Below, in pieces: positions 17,049-25,266 of a stretch of 64,000 bases of DNA. The DNA is from Rhizobium cauense (GTDB lineage Bacteria > Pseudomonadota > Alphaproteobacteria > Rhizobiales > Rhizobiaceae): positions 1 through 64,000 of the forward strand of contig NZ_JAEUAT010000010.1 in NCBI RefSeq assembly GCF_019511525.1, read 5' to 3'. Below the pieces are notes generated by a model. The model was not told the DNA's origin. It searched no databases and was given only the letters and a program-made list of their open reading frames with translations. The number at the start of each line of letters is the position of its first letter. Position 1 is the first letter of the stretch. The position numbers and the translations under genes were made by a program.

Positions 17049-18008
17049 ATGCAACAGATCGGCGGAATAAACGGGCGTGTCGCGGATGCGCCTTCGAACA
17101 ACTGGGTTTATCGGGTCCTGCCGGCATGGCTCTGGCCCTATGCGCAGCTCGCGCGCTGGGATCGACCGATCGGCTGGCAGCTCCTGATGTGGCCATGCTT
17201 CTGGTCGGCGGCGATGGCTGCAAATGCGGCAAGTCATCTCGGCCAGTTCTCCGGCGGTCAGCTGATTTTCCATCTCGTGCTCTATTTCATCGGCTCCGTT
17301 GCCATGCGCGGGGCAGGGTGCACCTACAACGATCTCGTCGACCACAAGATCGACATGGAAGTGGCGCGCACCCGTTCGCGGCCGCTGCCATCCGGTCGGG
17401 TGACTCGAACGCAGGCCAAGGTGTTCATCGTCCTTCAGGCGCTTGTTGGGTTGCTGGTCGTTCTGCAACTGAACTGGTTCTCTGTCATTCTTGGGATTGT
17501 TTCGCTCGCCATCGTGGCGCTCTATCCCTTTGCAAAGCGCTTCACCGACTGGCCGCAGTTCTTCCTCGGCCTTGCCTTTTCCTGGGGTGCCTTGATGGGG
17601 TGGGCGGCGATTTTCGGCCGACTGTCGTTGGCGCCGATCCTCCTCTATCTCGCCTCGGTGGTCTGGACGATCGGTTACGACACGATCTACGCCCATCAGG
17701 ACAAGGAGGACGATGAGCTGATCGGCGTTCGTTCCACCGCACGTCTGTTCGGCGACAAGACCAAGCAGTGGCTCGTCGCTCTCTATGGTTTGACCCTCGT
17801 GCTCGCCTTCGGTGCGTTCCTTGTCGCGGGAGTCGGCCTGTTTGGCTATCTCGGTCTGCTTGTCGCAGCCGGTATGTTTGCATGGCAAATCGTCACGCTG
17901 GATATCAACGACGGCGATCAGTGCCTGGCATTGTTCAAGTCGAACAACCGCGTCGGCCTCATCATTTTCCTCGGCCTTTTTGTGTCGCTGCTCGTCGCCT
18001 TGCCTTAG
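17049..18008 (+). CDS. ubiA: 4-hydroxybenzoate polyprenyltransferase
   Basis: This integral membrane prenyltransferase attaches the polyprenyl tail to 4-hydroxybenzoate in ubiquinone synthesis. It has 319 residues with multiple membrane helices. The first Asp-rich motif is in YNDLVDHKIDMEVARTRSRP (about 93-112), and the second is GYDTIYAHQDKEDDE (about 206-220). Both bind Mg-diphosphate and are intact. A strong terminator follows at 18031-18056. Confidence 0.95.
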   Translation: MQQIGGINGRVADAPSNNWVYRVLPAWLWPYAQLARWDRPIGWQLLMWPCFWSAAMAANAASHLGQFSGGQLIFHLVLYFIGSVAMRGAGCTYNDLVDHKIDMEVARTRSRPLPSGRVTRTQAKVFIVLQALVGLLVVLQLNWFSVILGIVSLAIVALYPFAKRFTDWPQFFLGLAFSWGALMGWAAIFGRLSLAPILLYLASVVWTIGYDTIYAHQDKEDDELIGVRSTARLFGDKTKQWLVALYGLTLVLAFGAFLVAGVGLFGYLGLLVAAGMFAWQIVTLDINDGDQCLALFKSNNRVGLIIFLGLFVSLLVALP

Positions 18009-18028
18009 GCCGGGACGGAAGCCAAAAG

Positions 18029-18060
18029 AAAAACCCGGCACAGCGGCCGGGTTTTTCTTT
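18029..18060 (+). terminator. rho-independent terminator after ubiA
   Basis: AAACCCGGC (18031-18039) and GCCGGGTTT (from 18046) form a 9-bp stem with a 6-base loop, followed by TTTCTTTT. The A-rich left flank means it could also stop the convergent DUF6101 gene ending at 18079. Confidence 0.88.
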
Positions 18061-18078
18061 TCTAACAGGTCGCATCGC

Positions 18079-18651
18079 TCAGCTACGGGCGATGATTTCC
18101 TTGCCTTCAATCTTCATGGCGACGCCGAGCTTGCCGGTCGTCCGACGCACGAGGAAGCGCGGACGGCGATTGGCGAAATAGGAGTGGCGGCGGCGCGGCT
18201 TCAATGCATTGGTGCGCAGGTCGCCGAGGTGCTCTTCCAACGGGCGGGCAACGCCGTCGGCCTCGACCATCAGCATCGGAATGCGGAAGGCCTCGGACCA
18301 GCTGCGCCAGTCGGCTGCAATGTCTGCGAGGTCGTGAGCGACCAGCAGCGGGACGCAGAGCTCGGGATCTTCATGGTGAAGTTCGAGCGTTACGGTGACT
18401 TCGCCGTCGCCATGGTCTATGGCGCGGGCGGCAACGCCCTTGAAGGCGCGCTTGGGGAGAGCGATCGAAAGCGGCAAGCCGCTCGCGGGAAGAACCTTGC
18501 GCAGGATGGCGCCACGTTCGTCGATCGTTATGCTGACGTCACTTGTGGAGTCGTGGATGGCGTAGCTGACCTGCTGGGGAAAGCGAGACGGATCGAGACG
18601 CAGTGTCGTTCCAGCCCATACGGGCTTCATAACGGTGTTGTTCATGTTCAT
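18079..18651 (-). CDS. DUF6101 family protein
   Basis: A 190-residue soluble protein. Its sequence (FPQQVSYAIHDSTSDVSITI, LPKRAFKGVAARAIDHGDGE, PRRRHSYFANRRPRFLVRR) fits, from memory, a conserved alphaproteobacterial family listed as DUF6101. Function is unknown. The Arg-rich C-terminal stretch at about residues 152-170 could contact nucleic acid or phospholipid, which is speculation. AAGGG precedes the ATG. It is convergent with ubiA and divergent from the DUF1217 gene across 293 bp in which no clear operator was recognised. Confidence 0.7.
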   Translation of the reverse strand: MNMNNTVMKPVWAGTTLRLDPSRFPQQVSYAIHDSTSDVSITIDERGAILRKVLPASGLPLSIALPKRAFKGVAARAIDHGDGEVTVTLELHHEDPELCVPLLVAHDLADIAADWRSWSEAFRIPMLMVEADGVARPLEEHLGDLRTNALKPRRRHSYFANRRPRFLVRRTTGKLGVAMKIEGKEIIARS

Positions 18652-18944
18652 TCTACCCTTGTCTTACCTGAGAGCCGGTTTCCGGTCTTCTCCTCGGGGC
18701 TTTTCGCCCTCTATGGCTCGACAATAGGCGCCGCCTCTTCCGGACAGCTTAAAAATCGCGGTTAAGAAAACTTTGCCTCCCTGGATGGTTATCAAAACCG
18801 AACGGGGCAAGGTTTCCCAAGGGTGAACGGCGGCTGTGCCATATTGCGACGCGGCACGAGTAAGTCTCGGGTAAGCTTTTTATCGCAAAATGACGCAGAA
18901 CCACTCTGTCATACTTTGAAGACTTTGCCGGAAAAGGGCGCGTT

Positions 18945-21680
18945 ATGATCTCTGCTTCGATGGCCTACAACATTCTGTCGGGGAACATGAAACAGAGCCT
19001 TGACCGGGTAGCCTCGCAGGCGACGATCAAGCGCGATGCCGAGTACTACGAAGCGAACATCAACAAGGTCAAAGACGTCGACGATTTCCTCGGCAACTAT
19101 CGCCTCTACAGCTATGCGATGAAGGCTTACGGTCTTGAGGACATGACCTATGCGAAGGCCTTCATGAAGAAGGTGCTGGAAAGCGATCTCACGGACGCCA
19201 ACAGCTTCGCCAACAAGCTCACGGACACACGCTACAAGGAATTCGCTGCGGCGTTCAATTTCAGTGCTCCGGCAGCAGATGCGCAGAGCGACTCGCAGGA
19301 GGACGATCTGATCGGCCTCTACACGCAGTCCTTTGCCGATGAGAGCACGAAGGCCAAGACGGAGACAGATTACTACAGCAGCGCAATCGACAAGGTGCAG
19401 GACGTTTCCGACCTCGTTGGCAACAGCCGCCTGCGTACCTATGTCCTCAAGGCCTACAATATCGATCCGACCTACGTTACCAAGGACTTCCTTGCGCAGG
19501 TGTTGACCAGCGACGTCAACGATCCCTCGAGTTTCGTCAACGTCAATGGAAATGCCAAGTACAAGGCGCTCGCAGCGCAGTTCAGCTTCAACGCGGACGG
19601 TACGATCAACGGTGCCGCGCAGACGGCGACCCAGAAGAATGCCGTCATCGAGCAATACAATCTGACAGTCCCGTCGACGGTCACGAAAACCGCAGCCGAA
19701 TACAACAAGGCTTACTATCTGTCCAACATTGGCTCGATCACCAATGTCGACGAGCTCATCGCAGACACTCGCCTGACGTCCTATATCAAGGCAGCGTTCG
19801 GGATGAGCGCCAATTTCAGCAATGCCGCGTTAAAGACCGTCCTTACAAATTCCAGCTATGCGGAAACTCTCGGATATGACGCGGCCTATCAGGCATTCAA
19901 TTTCAATGCGGATGGCACAATCAACTCCGCTGCTGCGTCCTATGTGGCCCAGACATCTGAGCAGATGAGTTCGATGGCCGCGAAGGCCGCCGACGCCACC
20001 AGATCCTACCAGGCAAAAATCGCTAACATCACCAACGTCGATGACCTCATCGCCGATGCGACAATGACCCGGTATGTCAAGGATGCCTACGGCATGCCGC
20101 AGGATATGAGCGACACGGACCTTCGGGCCGTGCTGACGGACTCGAGCTATGCTGACCAGCTCGGATACGGCATCGTCAAAGCCGCCTTCAATTTCCAGGC
20201 GGATGGCAGCCTGCCTGAGAGTACGTCGGCACAGACCTCGAGCCAGATGCGGCAGACAGGCACCGCCTCAAGCGATAACCTCGACTATTTCCAGGATAGC
20301 ATCGGTGCCATCTCCAATGTCGATGACCTGATGGCCGACACCCGGATGACGAGCCTGATCAGATCCATCTACGGAGTGCCGGGGAGCGTCAGCGACGGTG
20401 ACCTGAAGGATATGCTGATCGATCCCGATTTTGCCGCAGCCCAGGGCTTCAGCGAGCTCAACGCTGCATTCAGCTTCGCCGCCGATGGATCGGCTGGCGT
20501 TGCATCCGGTCCGCAATCGAGCGACCAGTTGAGGCTCATCACGACCTTCTATGACGCCCGCTACGACGACGCACAGCAGGCGGAGATCGACAGCGCGGTT
20601 GCGAACTACAAGAAGCGGATGACGGACGGCAACATCAAGAAGATCGACGACTTCCTGAAGAGCAATGCAACGGCCGACACCGACAAGAAGAACGATGACC
20701 TGCCGGAGCTTTATCAGATGGCCCTTCGCGCCTACGGGCTGACGGAGCAGGAAGTGCCGCGTTCGATGATGCGCAAGCTGCTCGAAAGTGATCCCTACGA
20801 TCCCAAAGGCTATGTGGCTTCGCTCAAGGACGAGCGTATCACCAATATGGTCCGCGCGTTCAATTTCGGCAGCGACGGCAAGGTAACAGCGGAACTGGAA
20901 GTCTTGCCCGCAGCAGTCATGGCCAAATATGCGACGGACTACAAGTCGCAGATGCTGATGGGCATGAGCGACGGTCCGCTCAAGGACAAGGCCTCCAAGG
21001 ACGCAACGACGGCGGTTGACGAGTTCGCAAAAGGCATGGCCAAGGTGAACTCGCTTGACGACTTCCTCAAGAACGACAAGCTGACCAGTCTGGTGTTGAA
21101 GGCCAACGGCCTTGATCCGAAAGAGTACGACGCGGCGACGCTGAAGAAGATCTTCACGTCGGATCCCTCTGATCCCAAGAGCTATCTGAACACCGAGGCC
21201 GATACGAGGTTCAAGGAGATCGTCGCTGACTTCAATTTCGATACGAAGGGCGAACTGACACGCGCCAAGATGGGCGCCATCCAGAACGTCGGTGCCGAGG
21301 AACGCACCCAGCAGGGCTATATTCAGCAGATGCTGGAAACGCAGGAAGGCGAAAAGAACGATGGTGTACGCCTTGCGCTCTATTTTGCCCGCAAGGCGCC
21401 TGACATTACCTCGCTCTACACAATTCTCGGCGACAAGGCGTTGTTCCAGGTGATCACGACGACATTCAACCTGCCGAGCGGCGTCTCCAGCATGGATGTC
21501 GACAAGCAGTTCGACATGCTTGGGAAGTTCGTCAGCCTGGACGACCTGCATGATTCGAAGAAGCTCGACAAGCTGATGAAACGCTTCACGGCCATGTACG
21601 ACCTGCAGAACAACACCGGCACGTCGGCAGCGCTGACCATCCTCACCAACGGCGGCACGACAAGCACCAGCCTTCTCTAG
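18945..21680 (+). CDS. large DUF1217 repeat protein
   Basis: An acidic 911-residue protein built from seven recognisable DUF1217-like repeats plus a degenerate C-terminal one. The repeats cover roughly residues 31-106, 136-219, 249-324, 348-420, 442-515, 546-645, 690-768 and 805-911. Each has the plan of a Tyr-rich helix, then I..V.DVDDL..N.RL..Y..KAYG, then a short L..VL.SD segment, ending in a AAFNF..DG strand. There is no signal peptide and no long membrane segment. DUF1217 proteins are known from rhizobial flagellar clusters, usually as much shorter proteins. The role here is unknown; a structural or secreted flagella-related role is only inferred. The neighbours are not flagellar genes. 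Confidence 0.85.
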   Translation: MISASMAYNILSGNMKQSLDRVASQATIKRDAEYYEANINKVKDVDDFLGNYRLYSYAMKAYGLEDMTYAKAFMKKVLESDLTDANSFANKLTDTRYKEFAAAFNFSAPAADAQSDSQEDDLIGLYTQSFADESTKAKTETDYYSSAIDKVQDVSDLVGNSRLRTYVLKAYNIDPTYVTKDFLAQVLTSDVNDPSSFVNVNGNAKYKALAAQFSFNADGTINGAAQTATQKNAVIEQYNLTVPSTVTKTAAEYNKAYYLSNIGSITNVDELIADTRLTSYIKAAFGMSANFSNAALKTVLTNSSYAETLGYDAAYQAFNFNADGTINSAAASYVAQTSEQMSSMAAKAADATRSYQAKIANITNVDDLIADATMTRYVKDAYGMPQDMSDTDLRAVLTDSSYADQLGYGIVKAAFNFQADGSLPESTSAQTSSQMRQTGTASSDNLDYFQDSIGAISNVDDLMADTRMTSLIRSIYGVPGSVSDGDLKDMLIDPDFAAAQGFSELNAAFSFAADGSAGVASGPQSSDQLRLITTFYDARYDDAQQAEIDSAVANYKKRMTDGNIKKIDDFLKSNATADTDKKNDDLPELYQMALRAYGLTEQEVPRSMMRKLLESDPYDPKGYVASLKDERITNMVRAFNFGSDGKVTAELEVLPAAVMAKYATDYKSQMLMGMSDGPLKDKASKDATTAVDEFAKGMAKVNSLDDFLKNDKLTSLVLKANGLDPKEYDAATLKKIFTSDPSDPKSYLNTEADTRFKEIVADFNFDTKGELTRAKMGAIQNVGAEERTQQGYIQQMLETQEGEKNDGVRLALYFARKAPDITSLYTILGDKALFQVITTTFNLPSGVSSMDVDKQFDMLGKFVSLDDLHDSKKLDKLMKRFTAMYDLQNNTGTSAALTILTNGGTTSTSLL

Positions 21681-21720
21681 GCGGAGGGGAGATCACGACG
21701 GGCGCAAGGCCGTCCCGTGA

Positions 21721-23148
21721 CTAGTCGACGCTGACGACCTTTCCAGGATTCATGATGCCGGCCGGGTCGAACGCGCGCTTGATCCGGTGCATCAGGTCCA
21801 TTTCGATTACCGGACGGATGGAAGCCAGTTCATCACGCTTGAGCTGGCCAATTCCGTGCTCCGCCGAAATCGAGCCGCCGTGGGCCAGCACGAAGCCGTG
21901 GACGATGTGGTTCATCTCGTGCCAGCGCCCCAGAAATTCCTGCTTGTCCGCACCGACAGGCTGGGAAATGTTGTAGTGAATATTGCCGTCGCCCATATGG
22001 CCGAAGGCGCAGATGCGGGCGCCGGGCATCGCGGCCATGACCGCTTCTCCGGCCTCGCGCATGAAGGCCGGAACTGCCGAAACCGGCACGGAAACGTCGT
22101 GCTTGATCGATCCGCCTTCCGGCTTCTGGGCGTCCGACATGCTTTCACGCATGTGCCAGAGCGCCTTCTGCTGTGCGACCGACGAGGCGATTGCTGCGTC
22201 CTGGACCAGTCCAGCCTCGAAACCCTGTTCGAGCAGCGCAGTCATCATGCGTTCGGCGGTTTCGGCTGAATCAGACGTGGAGATATCGACAAGGACGTAC
22301 CAGGGATGAGCCGATTCCAGCGGATCGCGCACGCCGTCGATATTGCGGACGGTAATCTCGACGCCGAAGCGCGGCATCAGCTCGAAGCCGGTCAGGGAGG
22401 TGCCGCAAAGGCTGGACGCAAGGTTGAAGAATGCAAGCGCATCCTCCACCGAATTGAGACCCGCGAAGGCGACCTGCTTTCCGAGTGGTTGCGGAAAGAG
22501 CTTCAGCACGGCGCCGGTGATGATGCCGAGTGTGCCTTCCGCGCCGATGAAGAGGTCGCGCAGATCGTAGCCGGTATTGTCCTTCTTCAGTCGGCGCAGA
22601 CCGTTCCAGATTTCTCCGGTCGGCAGCACCACCTCGAGGCCGAGGCAGAGCTGGCGCATGTTGCCGTAGGCAAGCACGGCAGTACCGCCGGCATTCGTCG
22701 ACAGATTGCCGCCGATCCGGCAGGAGCCCTCGGAGCCGAGGGACAACGGAAACAGTCGACCGTGCGTCTCGGCTGCCTTCTGCACGTCCGCGAGAATCGC
22801 GCCGCCATCGGCGACAAGAATGTTGGCAACCGGATCGACATCGCGAACCTTGTTCATCCGCTCGAGCGAGATGATGATATCGGACTTGCCCTCGCGCGGC
22901 GTCTGGCCACCGACAAGGCCGGTGTTGCCCGTCTGAGGAACGACCGCCGTACCGGTCTCGGTCGCAAGCTTCAGGATCTCCGACACTTCTTCGACGGAGC
23001 CCGGCTTCAGCAGCAGAGGCGAGGAGCCATGGTACAGGCCGCGGTTTTCGATCAGATGCGGCGCAAGATCCGCTTCGCTGCGGAGTGCATGCTTCTCGCC
23101 GACGATGGCGGCAAAACGGTCGAGAAGTTCGGGGGAAACACTGCTCAT
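21721..23148 (-). CDS. FAD-linked oxidase (D-lactate / D-2-hydroxyglutarate dehydrogenase type)
   Basis: A 475-residue flavoprotein of the GlcD/DLD family that oxidises a 2-hydroxyacid and passes electrons to quinone or a flavoprotein carrier. The FAD-binding PCMH domain spans about 40-220 (VVPQTGNTGLVGGQTPR, LSLGSEGSCRIGGNLSTNAG, FIGAEGTLGIITGAVLKLFP). The C-terminal cap domain holds the substrate/metal site GHMGDGNIHYNISQP (about 383-397) and SAEHGIGQLK. Length and motifs fit the D-2-hydroxyglutarate dehydrogenase clade, but D-lactate is possible. It lies 19 bp downstream of the Sua5-type gene on the same strand, a common rhizobial pair. Confidence 0.92.
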   Translation of the reverse strand: MSSVSPELLDRFAAIVGEKHALRSEADLAPHLIENRGLYHGSSPLLLKPGSVEEVSEILKLATETGTAVVPQTGNTGLVGGQTPREGKSDIIISLERMNKVRDVDPVANILVADGGAILADVQKAAETHGRLFPLSLGSEGSCRIGGNLSTNAGGTAVLAYGNMRQLCLGLEVVLPTGEIWNGLRRLKKDNTGYDLRDLFIGAEGTLGIITGAVLKLFPQPLGKQVAFAGLNSVEDALAFFNLASSLCGTSLTGFELMPRFGVEITVRNIDGVRDPLESAHPWYVLVDISTSDSAETAERMMTALLEQGFEAGLVQDAAIASSVAQQKALWHMRESMSDAQKPEGGSIKHDVSVPVSAVPAFMREAGEAVMAAMPGARICAFGHMGDGNIHYNISQPVGADKQEFLGRWHEMNHIVHGFVLAHGGSISAEHGIGQLKRDELASIRPVIEMDLMHRIKRAFDPAGIMNPGKVVSVD

Positions 23149-23167
23149 CGAAACTCAGTCCTTCTTG

Positions 23168-24142
23168 TTATTCGCGTGGCGCGGCGGCGCGACGTAGCCG
23201 GTCGTTGATGGCCTCGCCCAGCCCTTCATCGGGAATGGCCGAAAAGGCGATCGTGGTGGCACCGCTGGCGTCTGCCTTCTTCATGAAATCGAACAGATTG
23301 GCCGCCGCTTCGGCAAGATCGCCGTCCTTGCTGAGATTGAGGATAATCCTGGCGCCATCGATACCGGAGACGGAAGTCTTGCCGAAGGCAATCAGCGCTT
23401 CGCCAGCATCGACGTGTGTTGCGTCCAGTCGGACCGTTGCTCCGGGAGCATAGTGCGATGCCAACATGCCTGGTGCCTCGATCGCCGCCGACGCCTTCCG
23501 AGACCTCAGAAGCTTCTGACCGGCCACGCGTTCGATCTCGGAGGCGGGCAACCCGCCGGGTCTGAGGAGCCTGACTTTGCCGTCCTCTACCTTCACGATC
23601 GTGGACTCGACGCCGACGGTGCTGGCACCCGCATCGAGGATCAGCTTGATACGCTCGCCGAGATCGGCATCGACATGGTCCGCGCTGGTCGCGCTGATCT
23701 TGCCTGAGGTGTTGGCGCTGGGTGCTGCAAGCGGCCGTCCGAAGGCGCGGATCAATTCTCCCGCAAAACCCTTCGGAACGCGGATGCCGACAGTATCAAG
23801 TCCGGCGGTCGCCAGCGAATGGATGGCGCTATCAGGCTTGAGCGGCAGCACCAGTGTGAGCGGGCCGGGCCAGAAGGCTTCGGCCAGCGCTCGCGAAACG
23901 GGGTCGAATTCCGCGTGCTTCTCGGCCATGGCAAGATCGGCCATATGGCAGATCAGCGGGTTGAAGCGGGGGCGGCCTTTGGTCTCGTAAATATGGGCAA
24001 TCGCAATTGGGTTGGTCGCATCGGCAGCGAGCCCGTAGACGGTCTCCGTCGGGATGGCGATCGGAAACCCCGCGCCAAGTACCTCACAACCGGCCTCGAT
24101 AGCCTGCTGCCTGTCTTTCCTGATGTCGATCGATCGTGCCAT
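23168..24142 (-). CDS. L-threonylcarbamoyladenylate synthase (Sua5 type)
   Basis: This enzyme makes threonylcarbamoyl-AMP from threonine, bicarbonate and ATP for t6A modification of ANN-decoding tRNAs. It has 324 residues. The N-terminal YrdC domain (IPTETVYGLAADATNP, ETKGRPRFNPLICHM, PSANTSGKISATSADHV) is followed by the extra C-terminal Sua5 domain (SHYAPGATVRL), which separates it from short TsaC. It is upstream of and co-directional with the FAD-linked oxidase. Confidence 0.94.
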   Translation of the reverse strand: MARSIDIRKDRQQAIEAGCEVLGAGFPIAIPTETVYGLAADATNPIAIAHIYETKGRPRFNPLICHMADLAMAEKHAEFDPVSRALAEAFWPGPLTLVLPLKPDSAIHSLATAGLDTVGIRVPKGFAGELIRAFGRPLAAPSANTSGKISATSADHVDADLGERIKLILDAGASTVGVESTIVKVEDGKVRLLRPGGLPASEIERVAGQKLLRSRKASAAIEAPGMLASHYAPGATVRLDATHVDAGEALIAFGKTSVSGIDGARIILNLSKDGDLAEAAANLFDFMKKADASGATTIAFSAIPDEGLGEAINDRLRRAAAPRE

Positions 24143-24218
24143 GCGCTGCCCGGATTGCTGTCCGGCAGTCCTTATGCCTTCCCGGCGCGAGGATCAATAT
24201 GAGAGCGAACCGGTAATG

Positions 24219-24264
24219 CCGATCAGAGCTGGCGAATGATCCCGATCAGAGTTGGCGAATGATC
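24219..24264. repeat. 23-bp tandem duplication across a stop codon
   Basis: Positions 24219-24241 and 24242-24264 are two adjacent 23-bp copies differing at one base (GAGCTGG versus GAGTTGG). The right-hand copy encodes the last residues and stop codon of the minus-strand gene ending at 24246; the left-hand copy is its untranslated duplicate. Confidence 0.85.
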
Positions 24265-24854
24265 TCGCGCAACTGTTCGTTCCGCGCGCCGAGCAACAAA
24301 ACGTTCTTGATGGCGACTTGCGGATCGTCTGTTCTGAAGAGCAGCCCATTGCCGCGCACCGTACGGTCGATCGTCATCTTCTCCAGCGTATGTTCACCTG
24401 GCTTGATCGCAACGGCGAAGTACATGCGCGAATACTTCACATCGATCTTGTGAAAGAAATTGTCGTTGTCGCCGATGTCGGCATAGAAGTTCGCGATGTA
24501 GAAGGCCCAGCTAACTTCCTCGTAACGGGCGAACTTCGTCCGAGACGCGGTCACATGGCAATAGCCGAGATGCGGGCTGTCCTGCAGCGTCCGATGGAAC
24601 AGCAGCTTCGGAAACTGGATCGAGCGGTGAAAGCCGTTGATATGCTGATGCGTCTTGGCACCTGCCGTCTGCAGCTTTTGACCGGTCTTCTTGGCGACTT
24701 CGTCGTGCGTGAGGTAACGCCGTTCGGCCGCCAGCCAGTGCGCCCGGGTCCTCGTGATCTTGCCGGTTCGAAGAAATTCGGAATGAGAGGTGGTGAGTCC
24801 CCCTTCACGATTGCTGGTCTTGTTGCTGGCGTCGAAGTAGCGAAGGTTCGCCAT
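24246..24854 (-). CDS. conserved-looking protein of unknown function
   Basis: Not recognised. From the ATG at 24854 it is 202 residues; an ATG at 24869 is also possible. The first half is basic and Thr/Lys-rich (SEFLRTGKITRTRAHWLAAE, YLTHDEVAKKTGQKLQ). The second half looks like folded alpha/beta sequence (VSWAFYIANFYADIGDNDN, YSRMYFAVAIKPGEHTLEKM). The plus-strand frame over the same DNA has the composition of an antisense shadow. A perfect CtrA-type box (24904-24918) lies about 50 bases upstream. Its last codons and stop are tandemly duplicated. It is co-directional with the Sua5 pair, 103 bp away. Confidence 0.72.
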   Translation of the reverse strand: MANLRYFDASNKTSNREGGLTTSHSEFLRTGKITRTRAHWLAAERRYLTHDEVAKKTGQKLQTAGAKTHQHINGFHRSIQFPKLLFHRTLQDSPHLGYCHVTASRTKFARYEEVSWAFYIANFYADIGDNDNFFHKIDVKYSRMYFAVAIKPGEHTLEKMTIDRTVRGNGLLFRTDDPQVAIKNVLLLGARNEQLREIIRQL

Positions 24855-25266
24855 GGTGCGTATCCGCATGCGTCTCTGATGGAGCAAGGATAGGCAATCA
24901 TGCTTAATGCTGTGTTAAGCGCGTCAATTGACGCGTCCGGCCCGGAATGGGCAAGGAGACAATGTCGCAGATACGATAGTTCCCGGAATGTTGGCCGAGG
25001 AGACGTGGCTTGTAGCGGATTGCGTCGATGTCGCAATTGGCCTCAACTGCCAACGATGGAGCCGGCTGGGCCTGAATGCCATCTCGGTTCACACGCTCCT
25101 TTGCCTCCTGTCGCCATTTTCGAAGCCGATGTCGCTTTACAACCAAGCACCGGGCCCGGGCGGTGCTTAAATGTCTCCTAAGCAAGTCTCCTGATGGAGA
25201 GGGAGCAAAGCTTCCGGCGGCTCTCGCTTTCGATCAAGCGATGGCCCCAAATACGAGGATGTGCAG
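24855..25266. promoter_or_regulatory. 412-bp divergent intergenic region with CtrA boxes
   Basis: This region holds a perfect TTAATGCTGTGTTAA at 24904-24918, upstream of the unknown gene. A 7-of-8 match, TTAAATGTCTCCTAA, lies at 25167-25181 upstream of the Rieske gene. A GAGGA ribosome-binding site is at 25255-25259. Open frames in between are short and unconvincing. Confidence 0.6.

Noticed and set aside
18751..18775. Two TTAA sequences upstream of the DUF1217 gene as a CtrA box
   Set aside because: They are 9 bases apart instead of 7.
20268..21551. Long minus-strand open frame opposite the DUF1217 gene
   Set aside because: Low-complexity Leu/Val/Arg/His composition, no recognisable domain, and the plus strand shows clear protein repeats.
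24252..24893. 213-codon plus-strand frame opposite the unknown gene at 24246
   Set aside because: Same length as the minus frame but with antisense-like composition (Arg/Val/His-rich, no aromatic clusters), and its start lies within the 23-bp duplication.
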